Assembly (NCBI GenBank): GCA_020846025.1
Contig: JADLER010000108.1
Location: forward strand, 1 to 42,492
DNA length: 42,492 nucleotides
Source of the DNA: Bacteroidia bacterium
Lineage (GTDB): Bacteria > Bacteroidota > Bacteroidia > B-17B0 > Aurantibacillaceae
Direction of reading: 5' to 3'
Shown one piece after another: positions 26,987 through 34,357 of the stretch (position 1 is its first letter; each line of letters starts with the position of its first letter). The position numbers were made by a program, and so were the translations under genes. The notes beneath the pieces are model-generated. The model ran no database searches, had not been told where the DNA came from, and saw only the letters and a program-made list of their open reading frames with translations.

Positions 26987-28606
26987 ATGAGGGTAAGCAA
27001 AGTTCAATATCTTTTCCTGATTTTGAGTGTTTTTATTAGTATTCAATCTTTTGCCACTAATCCAGTATTTTCAAATATCAAAACATCAAATGAACAGTTT
27101 AAATTCGGTAATTTTCAGCAAGGATTAGCATCAGCACTTAAAGCGCTTGAACTAGCAGAGAAATCAAATATTCCAAAAGACTTAATGCATGCTAATTTAC
27201 AAGTAGGTGTAGCGCATTATTATATCAACCAAGCCGATAAACCTACTATTTTAAAATATTTTTATAAGTCACTTGTGTTGGCTGAGTATTTACAAGCCGA
27301 TTCTTTACTACCAATTTTGTATCATAATATAGGCTCGATGTATGTAGAACACAGCCAAGTCGATTCGGCTGAAAAATACATGGAGAAATCGTTACAAATA
27401 TTTTTACAGAATAAAAAATACTCACAAGCATCAAGAGCAAATGCAGTCATAGCTGAGATGTATTTAAATAATCCCAAAGTAGTACATCGTTCAGTTGTGT
27501 TTATTAAAAACGCCGTGCAATACGCTTTATTATCAAACGACTCAGCTGCTATTGCGTTTGCTCTTGTAAAACAAGGCTTGTATAACTATGTCACCAAAAA
27601 TTACAAAGAAGCGATTAAACATTTTGATAGAGTAGAGAAAATATATTCATTCTTAAAAAATAAACAGGGCTTGTTATACGTAACTCGATTAACAGCAATG
27701 TCGTATGCCGAACAGTATCATCCTATTATTAATAAGGTTTATGATAAATATTATGATTTAAGAGATTCAATTTTTAAAGAAGAAACAGCCAGCCAAATAG
27801 CTGAATATCAAACCAAATATGCCACTGAGAAGAAAGAACGTGAAAATAAAATATTGCAACAAGAAAATAAAATTAAACATCAGCAATTAAACACACGAAA
27901 CAAAACCATATTTACTTTAGTGCTCTTAATTTTATTAATTGTAGCCTTTGTGTTGTGGAGATTGAATGTTATTAATTTAAAAAAGAAAAAACAAGAAATA
28001 GAAGCTCTTAAGAAAATTGAAGATGAAAGAAATAGAATATCTAGAGACTTACATGATAATGTAGGCTCAATGGTAAGCTTTGTCAACACCAAAATAGATT
28101 GGATTATTAAGAATAAGTCTATTGATAATGAATTATTAGGCGATTTATCACTAGTAAAAGATAATGCCAAGGAAATATTAGAAGGATTAAGAGATTCCAT
28201 TTGGACATTGAGTTCTGTTTCAATTACCAATTTTGAACTCGTTGATAAATTAAAACCATATATTAAAAGTCATTTATTAATTCCATATACCATACAAGAT
28301 GAATTGATAGATGAAATTGTGATGAATAATGAAGTTGTATTGGCATTGTATCGTTCGTGTCAAGAAATAATTAATAATATGAATAAACATAGTGGTGCTG
28401 ATAAAGTGGAGATTCGATTTTTCAACATGAAAGATATGAAGTTAGGGATAGAGTTTTATGATAATGGTGTGGGAATACAAGCTAATGATTGCTTAAAAGA
28501 AAACCATTATGGCATTAGAAATTTAAAAGCGAGACTCCATGAAATACAAGCAAAATTTGAGATTCTTCCCGTAGAAAAAGGTACATTAATTAGAATTTTA
28601 ATATAG
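26987..28606 (+). CDS. Sensor histidine kinase with periplasmic TPR region (HisKA_3 type)
   Basis: A 539-residue sensor. A signal-like N-terminus (to about residue 23), TPR helices at about 30-260, a charged coiled segment, a membrane helix at about 306-325, then a NarL-partner kinase core: the H-box RNRISRDLHDNVG with phospho-accepting H356, and a C-terminal ATPase domain with EIINNMNKHSGADKVEIRF, DNGVGI and HYGIRNLKARL. I infer that the TPR region lies in the periplasm and senses a protein or peptide. It phosphorylates, in all likelihood, the response regulator encoded 48 bases downstream. Its stop codon overlaps the first palindromic operator candidate. The TPR-TM-output design matches the phosphatase at the left edge. 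Confidence 0.93.
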   Translation: MRVSKVQYLFLILSVFISIQSFATNPVFSNIKTSNEQFKFGNFQQGLASALKALELAEKSNIPKDLMHANLQVGVAHYYINQADKPTILKYFYKSLVLAEYLQADSLLPILYHNIGSMYVEHSQVDSAEKYMEKSLQIFLQNKKYSQASRANAVIAEMYLNNPKVVHRSVVFIKNAVQYALLSNDSAAIAFALVKQGLYNYVTKNYKEAIKHFDRVEKIYSFLKNKQGLLYVTRLTAMSYAEQYHPIINKVYDKYYDLRDSIFKEETASQIAEYQTKYATEKKERENKILQQENKIKHQQLNTRNKTIFTLVLLILLIVAFVLWRLNVINLKKKKQEIEALKKIEDERNRISRDLHDNVGSMVSFVNTKIDWIIKNKSIDNELLGDLSLVKDNAKEILEGLRDSIWTLSSVSITNFELVDKLKPYIKSHLLIPYTIQDELIDEIVMNNEVVLALYRSCQEIINNMNKHSGADKVEIRFFNMKDMKLGIEFYDNGVGIQANDCLKENHYGIRNLKARLHEIQAKFEILPVEKGTLIRILI

Positions 28607-28619
28607 TGCAAATGAACTA
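28604..28619. promoter_or_regulatory. Operator candidate 1, TAGTGCA-AA-TGAACTA, before the response-regulator gene
   Basis: An inverted heptamer pair with a 2-bp spacer, one position off perfect symmetry. It overlaps the kinase stop codon and ends 35 bases before the response-regulator ATG. The same palindrome recurs at 29318 and 30415. The 7-2-7 layout is the one bound by NarL-family regulators. Confidence 0.6.
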
Positions 28620-28654
28620 TTTTAATAATAAAATAGATAATTGAACTTTACAGT

Positions 28655-29314
28655 ATGATTAAAGTAGCTATAGTTGATGATAAATTTATTAATCGGAGTG
28701 ATCGCAAACTTGAATTAGAACATTCGGGTGTTATAAAAGTAGTGTTTACTGCGCAAAATGGACTAGAGTTTCTGGAGAGGATGAAGGAACTAAATAGGAA
28801 TGACTTACCAGAAATAGTTTTGATGGATATTGATATGCCAGAGAAAAATGGTATTGAAACTGTTAGAGAAGCTAAAGTGATTTATCCTGAAATTGAATTT
28901 TTGATGCTTACGGTTTTTGATGAATATGATAAAATATTTGAAGCCATTAAAGCTGGTTCATCTGGTTATTTATTAAAAGATGAAAGCTCAGATACGATTA
29001 TCAATTATATTGAGCAGGTTAAACAGTTTCAAACGGTTCCTATGAGTCCAAGTGTTGCTCGTAAAGCTTTAAAATTATTATCGTTAGAATATACTACCAA
29101 TCAAAACAAACAAACCACCGAGCATAATTTAACACCAAGAGAGATTGAAGTTTTAAAAGGTTTAGTAAATAGTTTAGATTATAAAGAGATTGCCGAACAA
29201 TTAATGGTAAGTCCTAATACGGTGAGAAATCAAATTACAAGCATTTATAAGAAACTTCATGTATCAAGTAAACTAGATGCTGTAAAAATTGCCCTAAAAA
29301 AAAATATTATTTAA
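28655..29314 (+). CDS. Response regulator, NarL/LuxR family
   Basis: A 219-residue two-domain regulator. The receiver domain (1-120) has the acidic pair D8/D9, phospho-acceptor D58 (IVLMDIDMP), T86 and K108 (GYLLKDE). The C-terminal GerE/LuxR helix-turn-helix (about 148-215) contains LTPREIEVLKGL, YKEIAEQLMVSPNTVRNQ and YKKLHVSSKLDAV. Its partner is the HisKA_3 kinase encoded just upstream. A near-perfect palindrome lies in the 48-base gap before its ATG, and two perfect copies lie before the next two transcription units, so autoregulation and control of the downstream genes are likely. Activation or repression cannot be told apart from sequence alone. Confidence 0.95.
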   Translation: MIKVAIVDDKFINRSDRKLELEHSGVIKVVFTAQNGLEFLERMKELNRNDLPEIVLMDIDMPEKNGIETVREAKVIYPEIEFLMLTVFDEYDKIFEAIKAGSSGYLLKDESSDTIINYIEQVKQFQTVPMSPSVARKALKLLSLEYTTNQNKQTTEHNLTPREIEVLKGLVNSLDYKEIAEQLMVSPNTVRNQITSIYKKLHVSSKLDAVKIALKKNII

Positions 29315-29317
29315 AAT

Positions 29318-29333
29318 TAGTGCATTTGCACTA
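29318..29333. promoter_or_regulatory. Operator candidate 2, TAGTGCA-TT-TGCACTA, before the T9SS cargo gene
   Basis: A perfect palindrome that begins 3 bases after the response-regulator stop and ends 48 bases before the next ATG. About 22 bases around it are identical to the copy at 30415. Its 2-base loop is too small for a hairpin, so it is better read as a protein site than a terminator. Confidence 0.72.
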
Positions 29334-29381
29334 TTTGAATTGCTAGACTAAAGTCAGACCTTTACATAAAACATTAATTTT

Positions 29382-30317
29382 ATGAAAAAACATCTACTTT
29401 TTGCAATATTTGCACTTACCTGTGCATCAATTTTTGCTCAACCAACAACCCACAGTGTAATGCCTGCTATAGGTACTGTGTATAGTTTAAACTCAGTTAG
29501 CGGTGCCATTGTGCATGCAGCGGGAGGAAATGGGCAGACTTGGAATTTTAACCCTTTGGCAAATTCGGTTACACTAACTTACTCAATCATCCCATTATCA
29601 GCTACCTCAGCGACTGATCAAGCCACTTTTCCGGCAGCCAATTATTTCCGTTTAAAATCAGTAGGAAGTATGACTGTTGGCTTAGATTTTCTTCACATTC
29701 AATCTGATCGCTTGATTGAACTTGGGGAAAAAGGATCGGGAGGAAACTACAACATGAAACCTGTGCCATATACAACATACACTTTTGCGATGAATGTTGG
29801 AAGCACACACGTATCAACCTATACAACACCAGTAGGCACAACCACGCGAACAGTTAAATGTGATGGAACCGGAACACTTACAACTCCCTTTGGTACTTTT
29901 AACAATGCTTTACGATTAAAAACATATAATATTGGTGATCTAGACACACTCTTTTCGTATTACGATACGCAACCGACCATGAGATTGCAATTACACTACG
30001 TTCGTAAAGGAGATAATTCCATTACCAACAAATTTGTATACGATTACAACTATTCTCCAACATTAGTGAATGAGATGATTCAAGGTGATCACACATTATC
30101 TGTTTTTCCTAACCCAACAAGCGGAGTATTTAACATTCAAGGAATTGAAGTAAATTCGCATGATCGCATCTTTGTGTATAATTCCCTCATGCAAAAGTGT
30201 TATGAATTGGAATTAACAACAACGCAAATATCGCTTGAAGATCTTCCACCCGGAATTTACTTTATTGAGCTCAGGTCTAAAAATGGAATCAAAACACAAA
30301 AAGTTTTAAAGCAATAG
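29382..30317 (+). CDS. Secreted protein with type A T9SS sorting domain
   Basis: A 311-residue protein with a signal peptide (1-19, ending SIFAQ), a beta-rich body of about 210 residues with no family I recognise, and a C-terminal type A sorting domain from about residue 236: LSVFPNPTSGVFNIQ, then DLPPGIYFIELRSKNGIKTQ and a terminal VLKQ. Family knowledge: the domain sends the protein across the outer membrane through the type IX system, where it is usually cut off and the cargo anchored or released. The palindrome ending 48 bases upstream of the ATG suggests control by the response regulator encoded next door. Confidence 0.9.
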   Translation: MKKHLLFAIFALTCASIFAQPTTHSVMPAIGTVYSLNSVSGAIVHAAGGNGQTWNFNPLANSVTLTYSIIPLSATSATDQATFPAANYFRLKSVGSMTVGLDFLHIQSDRLIELGEKGSGGNYNMKPVPYTTYTFAMNVGSTHVSTYTTPVGTTTRTVKCDGTGTLTTPFGTFNNALRLKTYNIGDLDTLFSYYDTQPTMRLQLHYVRKGDNSITNKFVYDYNYSPTLVNEMIQGDHTLSVFPNPTSGVFNIQGIEVNSHDRIFVYNSLMQKCYELELTTTQISLEDLPPGIYFIELRSKNGIKTQKVLKQ

Positions 30318-30414
30318 TTTTAAAGGATTTTTGTATAAAATAGGTACTTCACAAATTTATACAACAGATAAAATAGATGTGCTTAAAATGGTCATACAAA
30401 CATCTGATTTAAAT

Positions 30415-30430
30415 TAGTGCATTTGCACTA
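30415..30430. promoter_or_regulatory. Operator candidate 3, TAGTGCA-TT-TGCACTA, before the ankyrin gene
   Basis: A perfect copy of the palindrome, ending 52 bases before the ATG at 30483. The TTTG at its centre (30422-30425) lies 21 bases before TAAATCTG (30447-30454), one mismatch from the TAnnTTTG -7 box, so the palindrome may cover the -33 element of this promoter. Confidence 0.72.
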
Positions 30431-30446
30431 TTTTAAGTCTTATTCA

Positions 30447-30454
30447 TAAATCTG
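30447..30454 (+). promoter_or_regulatory. -7 box candidate for the ankyrin operon (TAAATCTG)
   Basis: TAAATCTG differs at one position from TAnnTTTG, has a TTTG -33 candidate 21 bases upstream inside the palindrome, and ends 28 bases before the preferred ATG. Confidence 0.4.
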
Positions 30455-30482
30455 ATTTTTGCTAAAACTAATTAATATTATT

Positions 30483-31208
30483 ATGAGAAAAATTATTTTA
30501 ACTATCGCGAGTACGATGTTATTATCAATGCAAGTATTTGCGCAAGACGCACAGCAAGCTTTAATAGAAGCGGTTCAGGCTAAAAACTTTGATGCTGTAA
30601 AAAAAGTTGTAGAACAATTAGGGGCAGATGTAAATAAGCCCTATAAAAACCCAGCCATGGGAAAACCATACGCATTGCATGTAGCATGTATGGTAGCTAG
30701 CCCATCAATCGAAATTGTACAATATTTATTAGATAAAGGAGCTAAATTGGATGTTGAGAATAGGTTCGGACTTTCTCCATTAGGCTGTTTAGTTTCTAGC
30801 TATGATTCTACAAATCGTCTATCTATTTTTAAGTTATTAGTAGAAAAAGGAGCAGACATTAACCATGTCAGTAATGGTGGAGGCTCTGTATTGGGTTATG
30901 CATGTGAACGTGGTTTAATTGAAATTGTGAAATTATTGGTAAATAATGTAAAAGATGTTGATGCAAGAAAGAATGGAATGTCAAATACACCCTTAATGTA
31001 TGCAGCTACGAGTCAAAGTGATAATAAAAATCAAATTGTAGATTTATTATTAGCAGCAGGAGCTGATCCTAAAGAAGAAAGAAAAGTTGTACAGGGAGCT
31101 ACGGGTACTTTTGTAAATAAAACAGCAGCTGATATGGCACAAGAAAAAGGATACTCAGATTTAGCAAGTAAATTACGAGGTGCCAGAAAGATTAAAGTTA
31201 AACGTTAA
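30483..31208 (+). CDS. Exported ankyrin-repeat protein
   Basis: The frame opens at 30459, but the ATG at 30483 gives a clean signal peptide (MRKIILTIASTMLLSMQVFAQ), so the protein is taken as 241 residues. It is made almost wholly of about five ankyrin repeats, with consensus pieces such as AKLDVENRFGLSPLGCLV, KLLVEKGADINHVSNGG and DLLLAAGADPKE, ending in a short basic tail. Ankyrin repeats bind other proteins, and a periplasmic location follows from the signal. It starts a likely operon with the next two genes (gaps 19 and 28 bases), preceded by the third palindrome and a promoter-like pair. Confidence 0.88.
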   Translation: MRKIILTIASTMLLSMQVFAQDAQQALIEAVQAKNFDAVKKVVEQLGADVNKPYKNPAMGKPYALHVACMVASPSIEIVQYLLDKGAKLDVENRFGLSPLGCLVSSYDSTNRLSIFKLLVEKGADINHVSNGGGSVLGYACERGLIEIVKLLVNNVKDVDARKNGMSNTPLMYAATSQSDNKNQIVDLLLAAGADPKEERKVVQGATGTFVNKTAADMAQEKGYSDLASKLRGARKIKVKR

Positions 31209-31227
31209 TTAATTTGTAATTTGAGTT

Positions 31228-32076
31228 ATGAAAAAAAAGTCGATAATAATATTTTTATTTGCTACATCAGTTCAACTTCAAGCACAATGTTTAATTGAGA
31301 AAGTAAAGAAACTTGATTTTTTTATTGCAAATAGAAATTGGGAGTTTACTGCAGTTCATCGAGATGGGGTGCATGAATTAAATACCAAAATGGGTGTAGA
31401 CACACTTTCCTTAGTGTCATGGTGTAAAAATGATACCATGTATATGACAAGAAAGCCTTTTTTAGTGGATGAAAAAAATAATAATTGGTGGATTTATGGT
31501 GTACAAAAAATTCCAATGAAACTGGAGATTGGTCAATCCATAGATCCTCACTCAGACTTTTCAATCATGTCAGATGTTACCAAAGAAGGAAGAAGTGATG
31601 TTAAAACAATGAAATCGGATTGGGATGGAGGAAATACCATTACTACTACAATTCGTACTTTTAATGTAGCCACTAAATCTACAGTGAACATGAATTCCGA
31701 AATGATTTCAGGAATGAATTCAAAGGTTATAGCTTATGAAGATATAACCATAGGTGATAAAATATATAAAGCCTATAAAATTGATTATGAGATTTGGATT
31801 AAGCAAGGTTACAAAATAAAATTCGAGTACGATTCAAAAGGCATGAACTCTTCCGATGCCAAACAAGTAGCTGAACAAAACAAGAGGATTAATGATAAAC
31901 TTGAGAAAAATATTAATAAAAACTTAAAAGGTTATACTAATAGTAAAGGATACATTGTAATGCCACGAACAGATTGGTTTGTTCCTGGGCTTGGTTGGGT
32001 TAGAGCACATACATTTGACTCTCAGAGAATATTTGAGAAAGATAAAGCTTATGTGTCAAATATAATTTGTAACTAA
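31228..32076 (+). CDS. Exported protein, possibly TapB/DUF3108-like
   Basis: A 282-residue protein with signal peptide 1-20 (cleaved near LQAQ). The body alternates beta strands with conserved-looking blocks: VAYEDITIGDKIYKAYKI-like text near 170-185 (IAYEDITIGDKIYKAYKID), a Lys/Asn-rich helical insert at about 205-235, and DWFVPGLGWVRAHTFD near the end. The layout resembles the beta-rich lipocalin-like proteins called TapB or DUF3108 in Bacteroidota, but I hold that assignment loosely. It lies between the ankyrin gene and a lipoprotein gene and is probably cotranscribed with both. Confidence 0.72.
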   Translation: MKKKSIIIFLFATSVQLQAQCLIEKVKKLDFFIANRNWEFTAVHRDGVHELNTKMGVDTLSLVSWCKNDTMYMTRKPFLVDEKNNNWWIYGVQKIPMKLEIGQSIDPHSDFSIMSDVTKEGRSDVKTMKSDWDGGNTITTTIRTFNVATKSTVNMNSEMISGMNSKVIAYEDITIGDKIYKAYKIDYEIWIKQGYKIKFEYDSKGMNSSDAKQVAEQNKRINDKLEKNINKNLKGYTNSKGYIVMPRTDWFVPGLGWVRAHTFDSQRIFEKDKAYVSNIICN

Positions 32077-32104
32077 ATTAATATAAACATCAAAAATCAA
32101 AACA

Positions 32105-32653
32105 ATGAAAAAATCAACAATTTTAAGTCTTGCAATTGCATTTTGTCTCACTAGTGTATCTGTCATTTCATGTAAAAAGAAAGACAACACAGAACCTGAA
32201 CAGGAAACACCAAATACTCCAGGTGGAGGAGGTGGTGGTGGAACCTCAACTCCTACTGTAAATTTTATTAGTATAGTTGGAGGTTCTACTTATCATTTAG
32301 ATTCAATTCAAGTTGGTGGATATACAGGAGCTACACAAACATATCGACAAAGAGGATTAGATACAGCAGATTTGAATACTGGATTAATTGTGGATATGTA
32401 TGGTTCATTATCAGCAACTACTGGAACATATAACATTTCAAATATTGGATACAATAGTGGACAGGCTTACTTAGCTATTACTATATCAAATGGAAGCGGT
32501 GGTGTTACTTCTGTTGTTGGAACATCTGGGACATTAACCGCATCTATTGTTGATGGAAAATTTAATACATCTTTTACTAATGCTGTGTTTCAATCGAGTG
32601 GTGGTTGGCCTATTACTACCTATACGGTGAGTGGTTCATTAAGAAACCCATAA
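32105..32653 (+). CDS. Small lipoprotein of unknown function
   Basis: A 182-residue protein with a lipoprotein signal (MKKSTILSLAIAFCLTSVSV, then ISC with Cys at 23), followed by a charged KKKDNTEPEQE tether, a Gly-rich hinge at about 40-47 and a beta-rich domain of about 130 residues. The domain has alternating strands (TYHLDSIQVGGYTG, GTYNISNIGYNSGQAYLAI) as in many small Bacteroidota surface or periplasmic lipoproteins. I do not recognise a family. It is last in the three-gene unit and converges with hemB. Confidence 0.8.
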   Translation: MKKSTILSLAIAFCLTSVSVISCKKKDNTEPEQETPNTPGGGGGGGTSTPTVNFISIVGGSTYHLDSIQVGGYTGATQTYRQRGLDTADLNTGLIVDMYGSLSATTGTYNISNIGYNSGQAYLAITISNGSGGVTSVVGTSGTLTASIVDGKFNTSFTNAVFQSSGGWPITTYTVSGSLRNP

Positions 32654-32680
32654 CTTTTATTTATTTTTTCCGTTTTATTA

Positions 32681-33655
32681 CTAGATGTGGTTTTTAACCG
32701 CCCACTCTTTAGCAAAGTAGCTTAATATTATTGAAGCACCGGCACGTTTCATACTTAATAAAATTTCATCACGCACGCGTTCACCATCTATCCAACCTTT
32801 TTGTGCGGCTGCTTTTATCATGGAGTATTCGCCACTTACATTATAAGCCGCAATTGGTAAATCAAAATGTGTGTTCAAATCTTTAATAACATCTAAGTAA
32901 CTAAGAGCTGGTTTTACCATTAAAAAATCAGCACCTTCTTCGGTGTCAAGTTGGGCTTCAATTAAGGCTTCTTTGCTATTGGCCGGATTCATTTGATACG
33001 TTTTTTTATCGCCAAATTTTGGGGCGCTATCAAGCGCATCTCTGAATGGGTTATAAAAAGCGCTTGCATATTTTGCAGTATAACTCATTATGGATACATC
33101 TTCATGTCCTGCATCATCTAAAGCTTCTCTAATATATCCAACACGACCATCCATCATATCACTAGGACCAATAATATCAATACCGCAATCAGCTTGTGCC
33201 ACCGCCATCTTAGCTAATATTTCTAATGTTTTATCATTTAAAATTTTACCTTTTTCAACATAACCATCGTGCCCATCACTACTGTATGGATCCATCGCTA
33301 CATCTGTCATAATACATGCTTCAGGAAATTTCTTTTTTATTAATGTTAGTGTTTTAAGGTACACACCATTTTTATTTAAACTTTCAGAAGCGATTTTGTC
33401 TTTTAATTTCTCGTTAATACTTGGAAACACATCAAAAGCTTTAATGCCTACTTTCATACAGCTTTCTATTTCTTTAAGTAGTAAGTCTGGGCTAAAGCGA
33501 TAAATACCTGGCATAGATTTTACTTCTATTTTTTTGTTTTTACCATCAATTAGAAATAATGGATAAATAAAATCATGAACAGATAGATGGTTTTCTTGAA
33601 CCATGTTTCGAATAACAGCAGATTTGCGATTTCTTCGAGGGCGATGTGTAATCAT
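32681..33655 (-). CDS. hemB: Porphobilinogen synthase (delta-aminolevulinic acid dehydratase)
   Basis: A 324-residue enzyme that joins two 5-aminolevulinate molecules to porphobilinogen in heme synthesis. Both active-site lysines are clear: K195 in MSYTAKYASAFYNPFRDA and K248 in FLMVKPALSYLDV, with AYNVSGEYSM after the latter. The metal loop reads DVAMDPYSSDGHDG, lacking the three cysteines of the zinc type, so this is the magnesium-dependent kind. It is last in an operon with the fused hemCD gene and a membrane protein (gap 10 bases). Confidence 0.96.
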   Translation of the reverse strand: MITHRPRRNRKSAVIRNMVQENHLSVHDFIYPLFLIDGKNKKIEVKSMPGIYRFSPDLLLKEIESCMKVGIKAFDVFPSINEKLKDKIASESLNKNGVYLKTLTLIKKKFPEACIMTDVAMDPYSSDGHDGYVEKGKILNDKTLEILAKMAVAQADCGIDIIGPSDMMDGRVGYIREALDDAGHEDVSIMSYTAKYASAFYNPFRDALDSAPKFGDKKTYQMNPANSKEALIEAQLDTEEGADFLMVKPALSYLDVIKDLNTHFDLPIAAYNVSGEYSMIKAAAQKGWIDGERVRDEILLSMKRAGASIILSYFAKEWAVKNHI

Positions 33656-33665
33656 AGTGTCTTAA

Positions 33666-34349
33666 TTATGAGTGAGACAATGTATTCATTTTTAATTCTT
33701 GTTTAATACCAAGATACATAATATATATAGCAATGGCAATAATTAGATGACTCAAATCCATGTGATTGAACCATACTGAAATTGCCAATTTCAAAACATG
33801 GCATACTATAGCAAGCACTGCTACACCAATACCAAGTAACATGTGTTTACTTAATTCAGATTTTGAATGTTGATAATTAACATATTCTAAAATACTAACT
33901 GTAACTATAAGTCCTATAGCAGAGTGTATCTCTACCACCACAAATGAATTGAAATAGAAGAGTAGAATAAATGCTAATATTACTTCAATGCTATTTAGTA
34001 TAATCAATAAGTTTACAGTATTTGGTTTAAATAACGACTTAGTGTGTGAAATAGCGGCAAACTGTGCAAAAATAACACTTGCAATGCCCGTAACCCAACC
34101 AAAAATCTTAGCATTAAAACTAAAAGCGTATAAAAATGCGTGGCCAATAACGGCTGAAACCAAAGTGGATAAACCTGTAACTAACAAAAACCAGCGGTAT
34201 AAATTCACACTTTTGCTAGATGTTGAAGTAGAAGTCTTAAAGAATGCAAACACACAAACACACACTACTATTAAATCTGTTAAAACCGTGATAGGTTCGT
34301 CTATTCTTATATTACTTAAATAAATGGTTGGATTTTGATAGGGTATCAT
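33666..34349 (-). CDS. Polytopic membrane protein within the heme operon, function unknown
   Basis: A 227-residue integral membrane protein with about seven predicted helices. A conserved-looking EPITVLTD motif stands before the first helix (residues 18-25), and His residues lie in or near helices (IGHAFLYAF, VEIHSAIG, CHVLKLAIS, NHMDLSHLI). It sits 8 bases after the hemCD stop and 10 bases before hemB, which implies cotranscription. The histidines and the context invite a role in heme or porphyrin handling, but the sequence does not prove it; His-containing membrane hydrolases of the CREST group are an alternative. I do not recognise a characterised family. Confidence 0.78.
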   Translation of the reverse strand: MIPYQNPTIYLSNIRIDEPITVLTDLIVVCVCVFAFFKTSTSTSSKSVNLYRWFLLVTGLSTLVSAVIGHAFLYAFSFNAKIFGWVTGIASVIFAQFAAISHTKSLFKPNTVNLLIILNSIEVILAFILLFYFNSFVVVEIHSAIGLIVTVSILEYVNYQHSKSELSKHMLLGIGVAVLAIVCHVLKLAISVWFNHMDLSHLIIAIAIYIMYLGIKQELKMNTLSHS

Positions 34350-34357
34350 TTTAAAAT

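Noticed and set aside
29318-30430. Reading the palindromes at 29318 and 30415 as transcription terminators
   Set aside because: The arms are separated by only 2 bases, too few for an RNA loop without losing pairs, and the near-copy at 28604 overlaps a stop codon and lacks pairing. A DNA operator explains all three better.
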